Source: Acidisoma sp. L85 | Lineage (GTDB): Bacteria; Pseudomonadota; Alphaproteobacteria; Acetobacterales; Acetobacteraceae | Length of the DNA: 64,000 nt | NCBI RefSeq assembly: GCF_009765865.1 | Contig: NZ_LMUQ01000073.1 | Coordinates: 156,111-220,110, forward strand | Direction: 5' to 3' | Part shown: positions 19,135 to 27,417 of the stretch, in pieces | Position numbering within the stretch: the first letter of the stretch is position 1 | Layout of the letters: each line of letters opens with the position of its first letter | Notes under the pieces: generated by a model | Databases searched by the model: none | What the model was told of the DNA's origin: nothing | The model's input: the letters and a program-made list of their open reading frames with translations, nothing else | Made by a program: the position numbers and the translations under genes

Positions 19135-20762
19135 GGCCGGACGCCCTCGTCGCAACGAGCTGGTATGAATCCAGCGCCCGCGAGCGTCTCGCTGAATTGC
19201 TCGACCCCGGCAGTTTCACTGAAATTATTCCGCCCACCGAACGCTGTATCAGCCCGCATCTTGCCGGCTTCGATCTTCCCTCGGCTTTCGACGACGGCAT
19301 CGTCATCGGCAGCGGGCGGCTCGAGGGGAACCGCGTGCTCGTCGCCGCTCAGGAGAGCAGTTTCCTAGGCGGGACTTTCGGCGAGGTCCATGGCGCTAAA
19401 ATGATTGGCTTGTTGCGGGCAGCCGCCGGCTCTTCAGGCGTATCGGCGGTGCTGCTGCTACTCGACACGGGTGGCGTGCGACTACAGGAGGCGAATGCCG
19501 GGGAAATAGCCGTCGGGCAGGCGATCGTGGCGTTATTGGAAGCGCGCGCTGCGGGCGTGCCCGTCCTCGCGCTGATCGGCGGCCGCGCGGGCTGCTTTGG
19601 CGGTGGTGGGCTTATCGCGGGATCCTGCAGTGCCGTCGTGATTTCGGAGCAAGGGCGTCTCGGCGTCAGCGGACCAGAGGTTATTGAAACAAATCGCGGC
19701 GTCGAGGAATTCGATGCGCGCGACAGGCCATTGGTCTGGCGCATCACCGGCGGCCGGACTCGTCGACTGCTGGGTATCGCGGATGCCTATGTGGAAGACA
19801 CCATCGACGCGTTCCGTACCGCCGCCAATCGTCTGCTCGCGGATGCGCCGCCCTTAGACCTGCCGGTGCTTCTGGCGGAACACGAGACGCTGGCGCAACG
19901 CCTCGCCATCTTCGGCGATTGTCGCGACGCTCCCGAGATCTGGCAGCTCCTGCATCTGCTCACCGCAGTGCAGGACGTGTCCGACGCCGCATTCGAGAAA
20001 ATGGTCGCCGGATTGCAAGCCCCACCGGACGGGCCGGCGGCCCTGGCTGTCGCATCGCAGCCCGTTGTCCTCTCGGAAATGCTTGGCGTCGCTTTCGATT
20101 GGCGACATCAGGTCACGATCGATACGGATGGTGTCATCCTTGGGAACGCTCATCCGCCATCCGGTGTGCCGATGGCGATCGTCGGCCTCGCGAAAGGCCT
20201 GCCACTCGGTGCTGCGGCGGCGCTCAGACTTTCCGCTGCTGTGCAGTCCGTGATGCAATCCGCCCCCAGCCAGCCGATCCTTGTTCTCGTCGATACTGAG
20301 GGCCAGACGATGAGTCGCGGGGAGGAGCTGCTCGGCCTCAGCCAAGCGATTGCTCATCTGGCGAAAACCATTGTCCTGGCGCGTCTTTCTGGGCACCGCG
20401 TTATTGCACTTCTGTACGGCAAGGCGGTGGCGGCGGCCTTTATCGCGCTCGGGCTGGTGGCGGAGACCGCGCTTGCGCTACCAAAAGCCGATCCCGCCGT
20501 CATGAATCTCGCAGCGATCGCCCGCGTGACCAAGCTGCCACTCGCGCACTTGGAATCGATGTCGCAGACAACGCCGGTTTTCGCCCCGGGCCTCGGCCCA
20601 ATGCTGCGCTTGGGAGCGATCAGCGAAATCATCGGTCCGGACATCAATCTGGCAACGCGCCTGGGCGAGATTTTTGCGACACCCGGCAAGCTGGTAGCGA
20701 ATGTCGCATTGCCGGGTGCTGATCTGGCGCGCCGCGTGCAAGCCGAAGCCTCGCGCGAGTAA
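19131..20762 (+). CDS. mdcDE: Malonate decarboxylase beta and gamma subunits fused (MdcD-MdcE)
   Basis: The carboxyltransferase-like subunits that decarboxylate malonyl-S-ACP, here in one 543-residue chain. The MdcD part (about 1-265) starts SWYESSARERLAELLDPGSF and includes ESSFLGGTFGEVHGAKM, LLLDTGGVRLQEAN and GRAGCFGGGGLIAG. The MdcE part (about 300-543) includes VDTEGQTMSRGEELLGLSQA and VIALLYGKAVAAAFIALGL. In Klebsiella and Pseudomonas these are two genes. No stop or frameshift separates them here. ATG at 19131 overlaps the mdcC stop. I am confident of both domains, and the fusion is read directly from the continuous frame. Confidence 0.93.
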   Translation: MRPDALVATSWYESSARERLAELLDPGSFTEIIPPTERCISPHLAGFDLPSAFDDGIVIGSGRLEGNRVLVAAQESSFLGGTFGEVHGAKMIGLLRAAAGSSGVSAVLLLLDTGGVRLQEANAGEIAVGQAIVALLEARAAGVPVLALIGGRAGCFGGGGLIAGSCSAVVISEQGRLGVSGPEVIETNRGVEEFDARDRPLVWRITGGRTRRLLGIADAYVEDTIDAFRTAANRLLADAPPLDLPVLLAEHETLAQRLAIFGDCRDAPEIWQLLHLLTAVQDVSDAAFEKMVAGLQAPPDGPAALAVASQPVVLSEMLGVAFDWRHQVTIDTDGVILGNAHPPSGVPMAIVGLAKGLPLGAAAALRLSAAVQSVMQSAPSQPILVLVDTEGQTMSRGEELLGLSQAIAHLAKTIVLARLSGHRVIALLYGKAVAAAFIALGLVAETALALPKADPAVMNLAAIARVTKLPLAHLESMSQTTPVFAPGLGPMLRLGAISEIIGPDINLATRLGEIFATPGKLVANVALPGADLARRVQAEASRE

Positions 20763-20765
20763 GCG

Positions 20766-21410
20766 GTGCGGCGTCACGACCTACTGACAGTCGATCCCGC
20801 CTACTGGTCGTCGATGCTGCGCGACAAGCCGGAATTCGCGGCAATTTCGTTGCTGGACGAATGGGCGATGCGAGGCTTCCCGGTTATCCTGCGGCGTGCT
20901 TTGCCGGGTGAAACACCTAACCTCGTGCCGACGGGTATTCCTCTCCCGCCCTCGCAAGGCAGGCGGCATGTTGCAATTCTTCTACCGGCCGCCGCCATCA
21001 TTGCCGTCCGGCAGCCGCTGCGCGCGGAGGAGGTGATCGCGGCGGCACCATCGTCCTGGCGCGAAACTCTCATTGCTGCCGGTCAGGCCCCAGGCGCGGA
21101 GGACGGCGCGCGGGTCTTCGGAAGTCTGCTTTGGGAGAGCATCACGGGTTTTTCTTACATGACGGAGAAATCGGATCTCGATCTTCTATGGTTCTGCCCT
21201 GACGATCCGTTCCCGCTCGCCACCGCCATCGCGGATCTTGAACAGCGTAGTCCCGTTCGGATCGATGGAGAGATCGTCTTACCGGATGGCGGGGGGTGCC
21301 ACTGGCGGGAAATTCTCGACACAGGATTGCCGGATGTCCTGGTGAAAACGCTCACCGGTGTTGAGCTACGATCGAAAGCATCTCTTCGGCCCAGTCCGCG
21401 CACTTCATGA
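20766..21410 (+). CDS. mdcG: Phosphoribosyl-dephospho-CoA transferase MdcG
   Basis: MdcG attaches the prosthetic group precursor to the serine of the MdcC carrier protein. The 214-residue product has the N-terminal RRHDLLTVDPAYW and the nucleotidyltransferase-like signature FGSLLWESITGFSYMTEKSD followed by LDLLW (metal-site aspartates). The start is GTG at 20766, three bases after the mdcDE stop. The stop overlaps the mdcB start (ATGA), as expected for enzymes made in fixed proportion. Confidence 0.92.
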   Translation: MRRHDLLTVDPAYWSSMLRDKPEFAAISLLDEWAMRGFPVILRRALPGETPNLVPTGIPLPPSQGRRHVAILLPAAAIIAVRQPLRAEEVIAAAPSSWRETLIAAGQAPGAEDGARVFGSLLWESITGFSYMTEKSDLDLLWFCPDDPFPLATAIADLEQRSPVRIDGEIVLPDGGGCHWREILDTGLPDVLVKTLTGVELRSKASLRPSPRTS

Positions 21411-22255
21411 ACGCCACTATTGAAGCGTTCGCCTCTCGAAGTGACCAAGCCGCAGCGCTGGCCGAGATCGCCGTGCGATGCCTCCGCCTTGAGTTGGAGA
21501 CGTGGCCGAAACCGGGGCTGGTCAGCCACATTGATAGCGGCAGCCATGCCGATATGGATGCCACGATGCTGCGCGCCAGTGCCGCGACCTTGCGTTCGCA
21601 TTTCGCGGCTCTCGTCGCGGCAGGTACAGAGGGCGCCACCATGCCGCGCTTGCGCCAACTCGGTTTGGCGGCGGAGCGCGACATGCTGGCACGAACTGGG
21701 GGCGTCAACACACATCGCGGCGCGATTTTCGCGCTTGGGCTGCTCTGTGCCGCCGCCGGCTTCCTTGGCCGTCGCGGCGGGGTCTCGGTGGAGGGCAGCC
21801 TGGGTCGATGCGTCAGGACTCGATGGGGCGAGGCCATCATGGTGGCGGTCGGATCATCCAGCCATGGCGCGAAGGTCAGAGCGCAACACGGCGCCGGTGG
21901 CGCGAGAAGCGAGGCGGCAAATGGCTTCGACACCGTCTACAGGATCGGACTGCCCGCACTAAGGTGGGCGCGCCGCCATCATGCGGAGGACGACGAGCCA
22001 CCGCGCGTCCAATGTTTCTTCGCGCTTCTGGCCGCTGTCGAGGACACCAACCTCTTGTATCGTGGTGGTGCGGAGGGGCTGGTATTTGCGCGAGAAGCGG
22101 CCCGGCGCTTTCTCGAAGGTGGCGGCGTTGCGCGACCCAAATGGCGCGATGCGGCTTCCGTCATCCATGCGGAGTTCGTGCGACGCGGATTAAGCCCCGG
22201 TGGCTGTGCTGACTTGCTCGCCGCTGCCCTCTTCATCGATCTGCTCGAAGTCTGA
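21407..22255 (+). CDS. mdcB: Triphosphoribosyl-dephospho-CoA synthase MdcB
   Basis: MdcB makes 2'-(5''-triphosphoribosyl)-3'-dephospho-CoA from ATP and dephospho-CoA. The 282-residue protein shows the CitG/MdcB family motifs ETWPKPGLVSHIDSGSHADMD, MLARTGGVNTHRGAIFALGLL, GAGGARSEAANGFDTV, and FFALLAAVEDTNLLYRGG. The start overlaps the mdcG stop and the stop overlaps the mdcH start (TGATG). The length is normal. Confidence 0.93.
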   Translation: MNATIEAFASRSDQAAALAEIAVRCLRLELETWPKPGLVSHIDSGSHADMDATMLRASAATLRSHFAALVAAGTEGATMPRLRQLGLAAERDMLARTGGVNTHRGAIFALGLLCAAAGFLGRRGGVSVEGSLGRCVRTRWGEAIMVAVGSSSHGAKVRAQHGAGGARSEAANGFDTVYRIGLPALRWARRHHAEDDEPPRVQCFFALLAAVEDTNLLYRGGAEGLVFAREAARRFLEGGGVARPKWRDAASVIHAEFVRRGLSPGGCADLLAAALFIDLLEV

Positions 22256-23190
22256 TGGCGGAGGCGCTTGCCTTCTTGCTCGCCGGCCAAGGAGCGCAGC
22301 ATGCCGGCATGTTCGACGCGCTTCAGAACCAACCTGAGGCCGAGCCAGTCTTCGCCGCGGCCTCAGCGCTTCTCGGGGGAACAGATCCCCGCGATCTGGT
22401 GCGCGCGCCTGCCGCCGACCTACAACAAAACCGCCCGGCACAAATTCTATGTTGCACTGCTATCGCCGCAAGCTGGGCGATCTTATCGCCGAGGATTACG
22501 CAGCCATACACTCTTGCGGGCTACAGCCTTGGCGACCTGGCGACATGGCATTGCGCCGGCCTACTCAACGCGCCGACATTGTTGCAATTGGCGGCCGCGC
22601 GAGCGGAGGCGATGGATGATGTCGGGCGTCAGTCACCCGGCGGCCTGATCGCCGTCTTAGGTCTAAGGCGCAGCGCGATCGACGAAGTTTGCCGGGAGCA
22701 CAAGGCGGAAGTCGCCATCATCAACGGAGAGGATCACTTCGTCCTCGGCTGCCGATCGGACTTGCTTGCCTCCCTCGTGGAGGCGCTGGAGCAGGCACGA
22801 GCCGCTGTGGTCCGCCCATTGCCAGTCTCTGTCGCCTCGCACACCTCGCTGCTGCAACCAGCGACCCCTGCCTTCCATCAGCGATTGGCAGCGGTCAGCA
22901 TGCCGGAGATCGTTCCAAATACTGTCCGACTGCTTTCCGGCCTCGATGGCGAAAGCGTCTTCAAGACGGCACCCGGGCAAGCCAAGCTTGCAGCCGCCAT
23001 CTCGCACACCATCGACTGGGCCGCGTGTCTCGACGCTTGCGGCGAGGCAGGGGCGACGACGATTCTGGAGCTCGGACCCGGCCGCGCCTTGGCGACCATG
23101 GCACGCGAGGCAATACCCGAGGCACGTATTCGCAGCTTCGATGATTTCCGCACCCTCGACGGCGTCTCTGCGTGGTTGGAGGCTGAGTGA
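22255..23190 (+). CDS. mdcH: Malonyl-CoA:ACP transacylase MdcH
   Basis: MdcH loads malonyl onto the carrier to start the malonate decarboxylase cycle. The 311-residue FabD-like acyltransferase has FLLAGQGAQHAGMFDAL at the N-terminus, the active-site serine in LAGYSLGDLATW, and His in VASHTSLLQPA. It is the last gene of the left operon, and its stop is 22 bases from the convergent alcohol dehydrogenase. No mdcF or mdcLM malonate carrier and no mdcR regulator follow, which differs from the well-known mdc clusters. Confidence 0.92.
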   Translation: MAEALAFLLAGQGAQHAGMFDALQNQPEAEPVFAAASALLGGTDPRDLVRAPAADLQQNRPAQILCCTAIAASWAILSPRITQPYTLAGYSLGDLATWHCAGLLNAPTLLQLAAARAEAMDDVGRQSPGGLIAVLGLRRSAIDEVCREHKAEVAIINGEDHFVLGCRSDLLASLVEALEQARAAVVRPLPVSVASHTSLLQPATPAFHQRLAAVSMPEIVPNTVRLLSGLDGESVFKTAPGQAKLAAAISHTIDWAACLDACGEAGATTILELGPGRALATMAREAIPEARIRSFDDFRTLDGVSAWLEAE

Positions 23191-23211
23191 CCGCCGCGAG
23201 CAGGCCAAGAC

Positions 23212-24276
23212 CTAAGGACGAACGAGGATCTTGAGGTGCTGCCCCTGTGGGTCGAGCAGCGCCTCGAACCCTTCGGCCACTACATCCTTCGCATCAATCG
23301 TCGCGGTGACGACGCGTTCCACCGGGAAAATCCCAGCCGCGATCATGCGGGCAATGCGTGACCAGCTCTGCACCGGATAACACCATGTTGCTTCGATGCT
23401 GATGTCCTTCAGTGCCCAGGTCATCGGCGTCACGGTCGCGGGCTTGATATGCAGCCCAGCCTGAACAACGACACCCTGGCGCCGCACGGAATCGACACAG
23501 GCGTTGAGCGAGGCTTCGTTGCCGACGCATTCGATCGCCGTATCGACGCCGATGCCTTCTTCCGTATGGCTGCGCACCACCTCGGCGACATTTTGCTCCC
23601 GCGGATTGATCGCGATCACGCCGGGCACAATTTCCTGCGCCTTCCGCAGACGATGCGGGTTAGTCTCGGCCACGAACAGGATGCTGGCACCCGCCGCGCG
23701 CGCGGCAAGCAATGTCAGCGCGCCGATGGGTCCAGCACCCGAAACCAGCACTGAAGAACCTGACGTGACCCGCCCGCGGTCCACAGCATAAACCGCGACA
23801 GCCGCCGGCTCAATCAGTGCGGCTTGTGCATCGCTCAGCGAATCCGGCACCGGAATCGCGTTGATCGCATCAACCACGGCCTTCTGCCCGAAACCGCCCC
23901 AGGCCCAGGACAGCCCCACAACACCCAGCCGATCGCTGAGATGCACCAGCCCGCGCCGGGCGAAATAATCATCCTCTGGCGCCATCAAAGGCTGGATGGA
24001 AACACGATCGCCCGGCTTGAGGTTCGTCACGGCCTTGCCGGTCGCCAGAATCTTCGCGGAAAACTCATGGCCCAGGATCTGCGGCAGCACAGCGCCTGTC
24101 AGGCTGTTCGGTGTCGCCGGGGTCACGATCGGACCCGCGATATACTCGTGCAGATCGGTGCCGCAGATGCCGCAGAGCTTCGGCTCGATCAGCACCTGGT
24201 GGTCGAGAACCTCGCTAGGCTCCGCGATCTCTTCCACCCGGATATCACGCTTGTCGTAGAACCGAACTGCCCGCAT
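23212..24276 (-). CDS. Zinc-type alcohol dehydrogenase (butanediol/threonine dehydrogenase-like)
   Basis: A medium-chain dehydrogenase of 354 residues. The catalytic zinc site is present (CGICGTDLHEY, LGHEFSAK, and Glu in ALIEPAAVAVYAV), as is the Rossmann motif SGAGPIGALTLLAA. The four-cysteine structural zinc lobe is absent: the corresponding stretch (LMAPEDDYFARRGLVHLSD) has no Cys. The protein resembles 2,3-butanediol and sorbitol/threonine dehydrogenases, which oxidise secondary alcohols. It is the last gene of the right minus-strand operon with the importer, YciI and SDR genes. ATG at 24276 has AAGGAAG upstream. Likely role: oxidation of a polyol intermediate. Confidence 0.87.
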   Translation of the reverse strand: MRAVRFYDKRDIRVEEIAEPSEVLDHQVLIEPKLCGICGTDLHEYIAGPIVTPATPNSLTGAVLPQILGHEFSAKILATGKAVTNLKPGDRVSIQPLMAPEDDYFARRGLVHLSDRLGVVGLSWAWGGFGQKAVVDAINAIPVPDSLSDAQAALIEPAAVAVYAVDRGRVTSGSSVLVSGAGPIGALTLLAARAAGASILFVAETNPHRLRKAQEIVPGVIAINPREQNVAEVVRSHTEEGIGVDTAIECVGNEASLNACVDSVRRQGVVVQAGLHIKPATVTPMTWALKDISIEATWCYPVQSWSRIARMIAAGIFPVERVVTATIDAKDVVAEGFEALLDPQGQHLKILVRP

Positions 24277-24324
24277 GACGCACTTCCTTTAAATCGCCGC
24301 CCGCTGTCGCTTGGCCGCCGTAAA

Positions 24325-24612
24325 TCAGTCGCGGTTATCCATGCGTTTGAGGAAGGGGTGGATCGACACCGTCTTCCAAACATTCGCTGCCTTGAAGGGG
24401 TCGTTGTCGTGGAACGACTGAACCTCAGCTTGTGTTGCTGCTTCGACCAGGAACAGACTGCCGATCATCGTCTCGTTGTCCGCCGCAAGGAGCGGACCCG
24501 AGATCACGATGCGCACCGGGGACTTGGAGAGATAGGTCTTGTGCGCCTCGTAGTGCGCAAGCCGCGTCTGGACCGCATCAGGGTGATCCAGACAATGAAT
24601 GATGAAATGCAT
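24325..24612 (-). CDS. YciI-family protein (right module)
   Basis: A 95-residue paralog of the protein at 16862. Shared pieces are the starts FAIHCLD/FIIHCLD, the central GPL, GSLF-V-A, the DPF...W stretch near the end, and the terminal KR-DNR. It lies between an SDR and a Zn-ADH gene in the right importer operon, as its partner lies between an SDR and mdcA in the left one. This repeated placement suggests a real catalytic step in each branch. The family fold is a dimeric alpha-beta barrel; the reaction is unknown. Confidence 0.84.
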   Translation of the reverse strand: MHFIIHCLDHPDAVQTRLAHYEAHKTYLSKSPVRIVISGPLLAADNETMIGSLFLVEAATQAEVQSFHDNDPFKAANVWKTVSIHPFLKRMDNRD

Positions 24613-24635
24613 GCGCGTTTCGCTTTCGTTGATCG

Positions 24636-25400
24636 TCAGCTGACGGAGTAGCCGCCGTCAGTCATGAGTAGATGGCCGTTCACGCCGGTTGCGGCATCGG
24701 AAACCAGGAACCCGACCGTGCCGGCAATTTCCTCCTGCCGCAGTAGCCGGCCGATCGGCATGTCCTCGATCCAGATTTTCATGACCTCCGGCTGGGTGCG
24801 TCCCACCTCGGCCAATAGTTCCGTATCGACATAGCCCGGCCCAACCGCGTTGACGCGGATGCCGAAGGGCGCCCATTCGATGGCGAGGATGCGCGCCATA
24901 TGCGCGACGCCAGCTTTGGCGACATCGTAGCCGACATGCAGTTCGGGCCGCACCGCCTTCACGCCGGCGATCGAGGAGATCAGCACCATCGCGCCTGTTT
25001 TCTTGGCGATCATCGCCGGAGCAAAGGCGCGCGCCGTATAGAACACCCCGTCGAGATTGACGGCCATGACCCGGCGCCAATCCTCGTCCGTATGATCGAC
25101 CGCGGATTTTTCATACGCGATGCCCGCATTGGCGACGAGGATATCCACCCGGCCATGCTTGTCGAGCACCTGCTTGGCGGCGGCATCGACGGCTTTGGAA
25201 TCGGTTACGTCGAACACCAGTGCGCTCGCCGGCGATCCGAGTTCGCGCGCGGTCTCCTCCACGGTCGCGTTGCGGTCCGCCAGCACCACTGTCGCGCCCA
25301 AAGCCGCTAGGTGGCGGGAAATCGTCGCGCCGATGCCGCGGGCGGCACCCGTGACCACAGCGACGCGGCCCTGCAGGCCGTAGACGGATAATCCGGACAT
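24636..25400 (-). CDS. SDR-family NAD(P)-dependent oxidoreductase
   Basis: A short-chain dehydrogenase of 254 residues with TGAARGIGATI, acidic VVLADRN, VANAGIAYEK, catalytic Ser in LISSIAG, Y-x3-K in YDVAKAG, and a C-terminal LLMTDGGYSVS. ATG at 25400 is supported by GAGGAGGAAGC; an upstream in-frame start at 25442 has no such site. It is located between the importer genes and the YciI gene of the right operon, so it probably oxidises the compound imported by that transporter. Confidence 0.88.
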   Translation of the reverse strand: MSGLSVYGLQGRVAVVTGAARGIGATISRHLAALGATVVLADRNATVEETARELGSPASALVFDVTDSKAVDAAAKQVLDKHGRVDILVANAGIAYEKSAVDHTDEDWRRVMAVNLDGVFYTARAFAPAMIAKKTGAMVLISSIAGVKAVRPELHVGYDVAKAGVAHMARILAIEWAPFGIRVNAVGPGYVDTELLAEVGRTQPEVMKIWIEDMPIGRLLRQEEIAGTVGFLVSDAATGVNGHLLMTDGGYSVS

Positions 25401-25461
25401 TGCTTCCTCCTCTAGTCGGCTCGCCCGGCTTACCGCGGGCATTTCAGTCTCTGTGCGTGGC

Positions 25462-26439
25462 TTACCTGGTGCGGTAGCAGGCTGCCGCCAATACGATCAC
25501 GAGACCCTTGAGAATGATCTGGAACTGCACGGGCAATCCGACAAGCAGCACGATGTTGGATACCAGCACCAGAACGGCCGCGCCCGCGAGCGCGCCCGGT
25601 ATCGTGCCACGGCCTCCGGACAGCGCAAAGCCGCCTATGACCGCCGCCACGATGCTGTCGAGTTCGAAGCCGCTACCCACCGAGTTATCGACGATCTCGG
25701 CATAGCCGCCCAGAATGAGTCCCGCGATCGCGGCAAGGCAGCCCGACGCGACATAGGCTCCGATGGTGATGACCGCCACCGGATAGCCCAGCAGCCCCGC
25801 CGCCACCGGATTGCCGCCGATGATGTAGATCTTGCGGCCGAGAATCGTGCGATGAACCACAATCCCGACCACAGCTGCGATGGGCACGAGAACGAATAGG
25901 CTGAGCGGCACCTGATGCCAGCTCTGGGTGCCCAGTGCCCGGAAGAAGGGCGGCATCGCCCCGGTCGGCGCGCCATGTGTCCAGGCGAAGCGCAGCCCCT
26001 GAAGGACGATCATGCTCGCAAGCGTCGCGAGGAAGGGCGAGACTTGGCGTTTGGTCACCAAAAGACCGTTCACTAGGCCCGTGGCGGCGCCGATCAGCAC
26101 GGCGACAACGATGATCGGCAGAACCGCGTGATTGTCCCCCGAGAAGCTGGTCCCGACCACGGCGGCGGTCGCCATGACGGAGGCGACCGACAGATCCAGC
26201 CCCCGCGCCATGATGACCAGGCATTGTCCGAGAGCCACCAAGGCGAGCGGCACAAGCTGTATGACGAGGTTAGAGAGGTTTCGCGCATGGAGAAAGGACG
26301 GCGCGACAATGCCGGAAACGACGATGAATAGCACGAGGAAGACGTAGATGCCCCATCGCGCGGCGAGGGCCCGAAGCTCTCCGCTATGGCGGCGGATGCC
26401 GGCGGTTTTGACGCCGGCGGGCAGCGCTTGCTCGCTCAT
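25462..26439 (-). CDS. ABC importer permease, RbsC type (right module, second)
   Basis: An inner-membrane permease of 325 residues with about nine hydrophobic segments. It has CLVIMARGLDLSVASVMATAAV, VNGLLVTKRQVSPFLATLASMI and AVIGGFALSGGRGTIPGALAGAAVLVL. ATG at 26439 overlaps the stop of the preceding permease gene (TGATG). Two unlike permeases per importer are seen in both modules. Confidence 0.9.
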   Translation of the reverse strand: MSEQALPAGVKTAGIRRHSGELRALAARWGIYVFLVLFIVVSGIVAPSFLHARNLSNLVIQLVPLALVALGQCLVIMARGLDLSVASVMATAAVVGTSFSGDNHAVLPIIVVAVLIGAATGLVNGLLVTKRQVSPFLATLASMIVLQGLRFAWTHGAPTGAMPPFFRALGTQSWHQVPLSLFVLVPIAAVVGIVVHRTILGRKIYIIGGNPVAAGLLGYPVAVITIGAYVASGCLAAIAGLILGGYAEIVDNSVGSGFELDSIVAAVIGGFALSGGRGTIPGALAGAAVLVLVSNIVLLVGLPVQFQIILKGLVIVLAAACYRTR

Positions 26440-27407
26440 CACGCGACCTTCTTCCGCTCGACATAGGCCGAGACCGCAACCATGATGATCAACCCTTGGG
26501 CGATCAGTTGGATCTGCGTCGAAACATGCATGAAGTTCAGCAGATTGTTCAAGACGGACAAAAGATAGGCACCCAGCAACGTGCCGATGACGCCGCCGCG
26601 CCCTCCGCTGAGCATTGTCCCACCGACCACCACGGGCGTGACGGATTCCAGCGTGTAGTAGGTGCCCGCGTAAGGCTGTCCGGTGCCGAAGCGCGAGACG
26701 AGATAAATCGCCGTGAGCGCACAGAAAAATCCGCAGAGCGCGTAGACGAGAACGGTGACTCGCCGAACCGGCAAACCAAGCAGCACCGCAGCCGCGGGCT
26801 CGTCGCCGGTCGCATAAATCGCGCGCCCCGTCGCCGTTCGCCGCATCAGGAAGGCGACGAGGAGATACAGCAGAACCGTGATCGTCGCGCTTACGGACAG
26901 GCCTCCGACCCGCGAATAAGCCAGCGCGTCGAACCCGTCAGGCGTGCTTCCTGCCGGGCCCAGGGCGTAGAGCAACGCGACACCCTGCAACACCGCACCC
27001 ATCCCGAGCGTTACGATCAGCGGATGGATACGAAGGAAAACCACGCCCAGCCCGTTGACGACACCGATCAGCACGCCGAGCGCGATGACCCCCGCGCAGA
27101 CCGGCAGAACCAGCGAGCCATCGCCATTGATCAAGCCGGAGGTCAACACGGAAAGCAGGCTGATTTGCGAGCCGACCGAAAGGTCGATGCCTCCCGTCAG
27201 GATCGTCAGCGTCTGACCGAGCGAGACCAAGGCAAGATCGGTCGACTGCTCATAGATGTTGAGGAAATTTGTGCTGCGGGCAAAGCGGTCGGTCAACACC
27301 GAGCCGATAACAATGAGCACGGCGATGAAAAGCACGACCAGTCCCAGCCGGATAACATGGGGCGATGGCCGGAAGGTCGGACTCTTCGCCGGTGATGAGA
27401 TGCTCAA
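26439..27407 (-). CDS. ABC importer permease, RbsC type (right module, first)
   Basis: An inner-membrane permease of 322 residues with LVSLGQTLTILTGGIDLSVGSQ, VNGLGVVFLRIHPLIVTLGMG and VVGGTMLSGGRGGVIGTLLGAYLLSVL. The start appears to be TTG at 27407, correctly spaced from GGAG in the tail of the ATPase gene; the nearby ATG at 27412 opens only a three-codon frame. Its stop overlaps the start of the other permease. Confidence 0.9.
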   Translation of the reverse strand: MSISSPAKSPTFRPSPHVIRLGLVVLFIAVLIVIGSVLTDRFARSTNFLNIYEQSTDLALVSLGQTLTILTGGIDLSVGSQISLLSVLTSGLINGDGSLVLPVCAGVIALGVLIGVVNGLGVVFLRIHPLIVTLGMGAVLQGVALLYALGPAGSTPDGFDALAYSRVGGLSVSATITVLLYLLVAFLMRRTATGRAIYATGDEPAAAVLLGLPVRRVTVLVYALCGFFCALTAIYLVSRFGTGQPYAGTYYTLESVTPVVVGGTMLSGGRGGVIGTLLGAYLLSVLNNLLNFMHVSTQIQLIAQGLIIMVAVSAYVERKKVA

Positions 27408-27417
27408 ACCATTCTCC

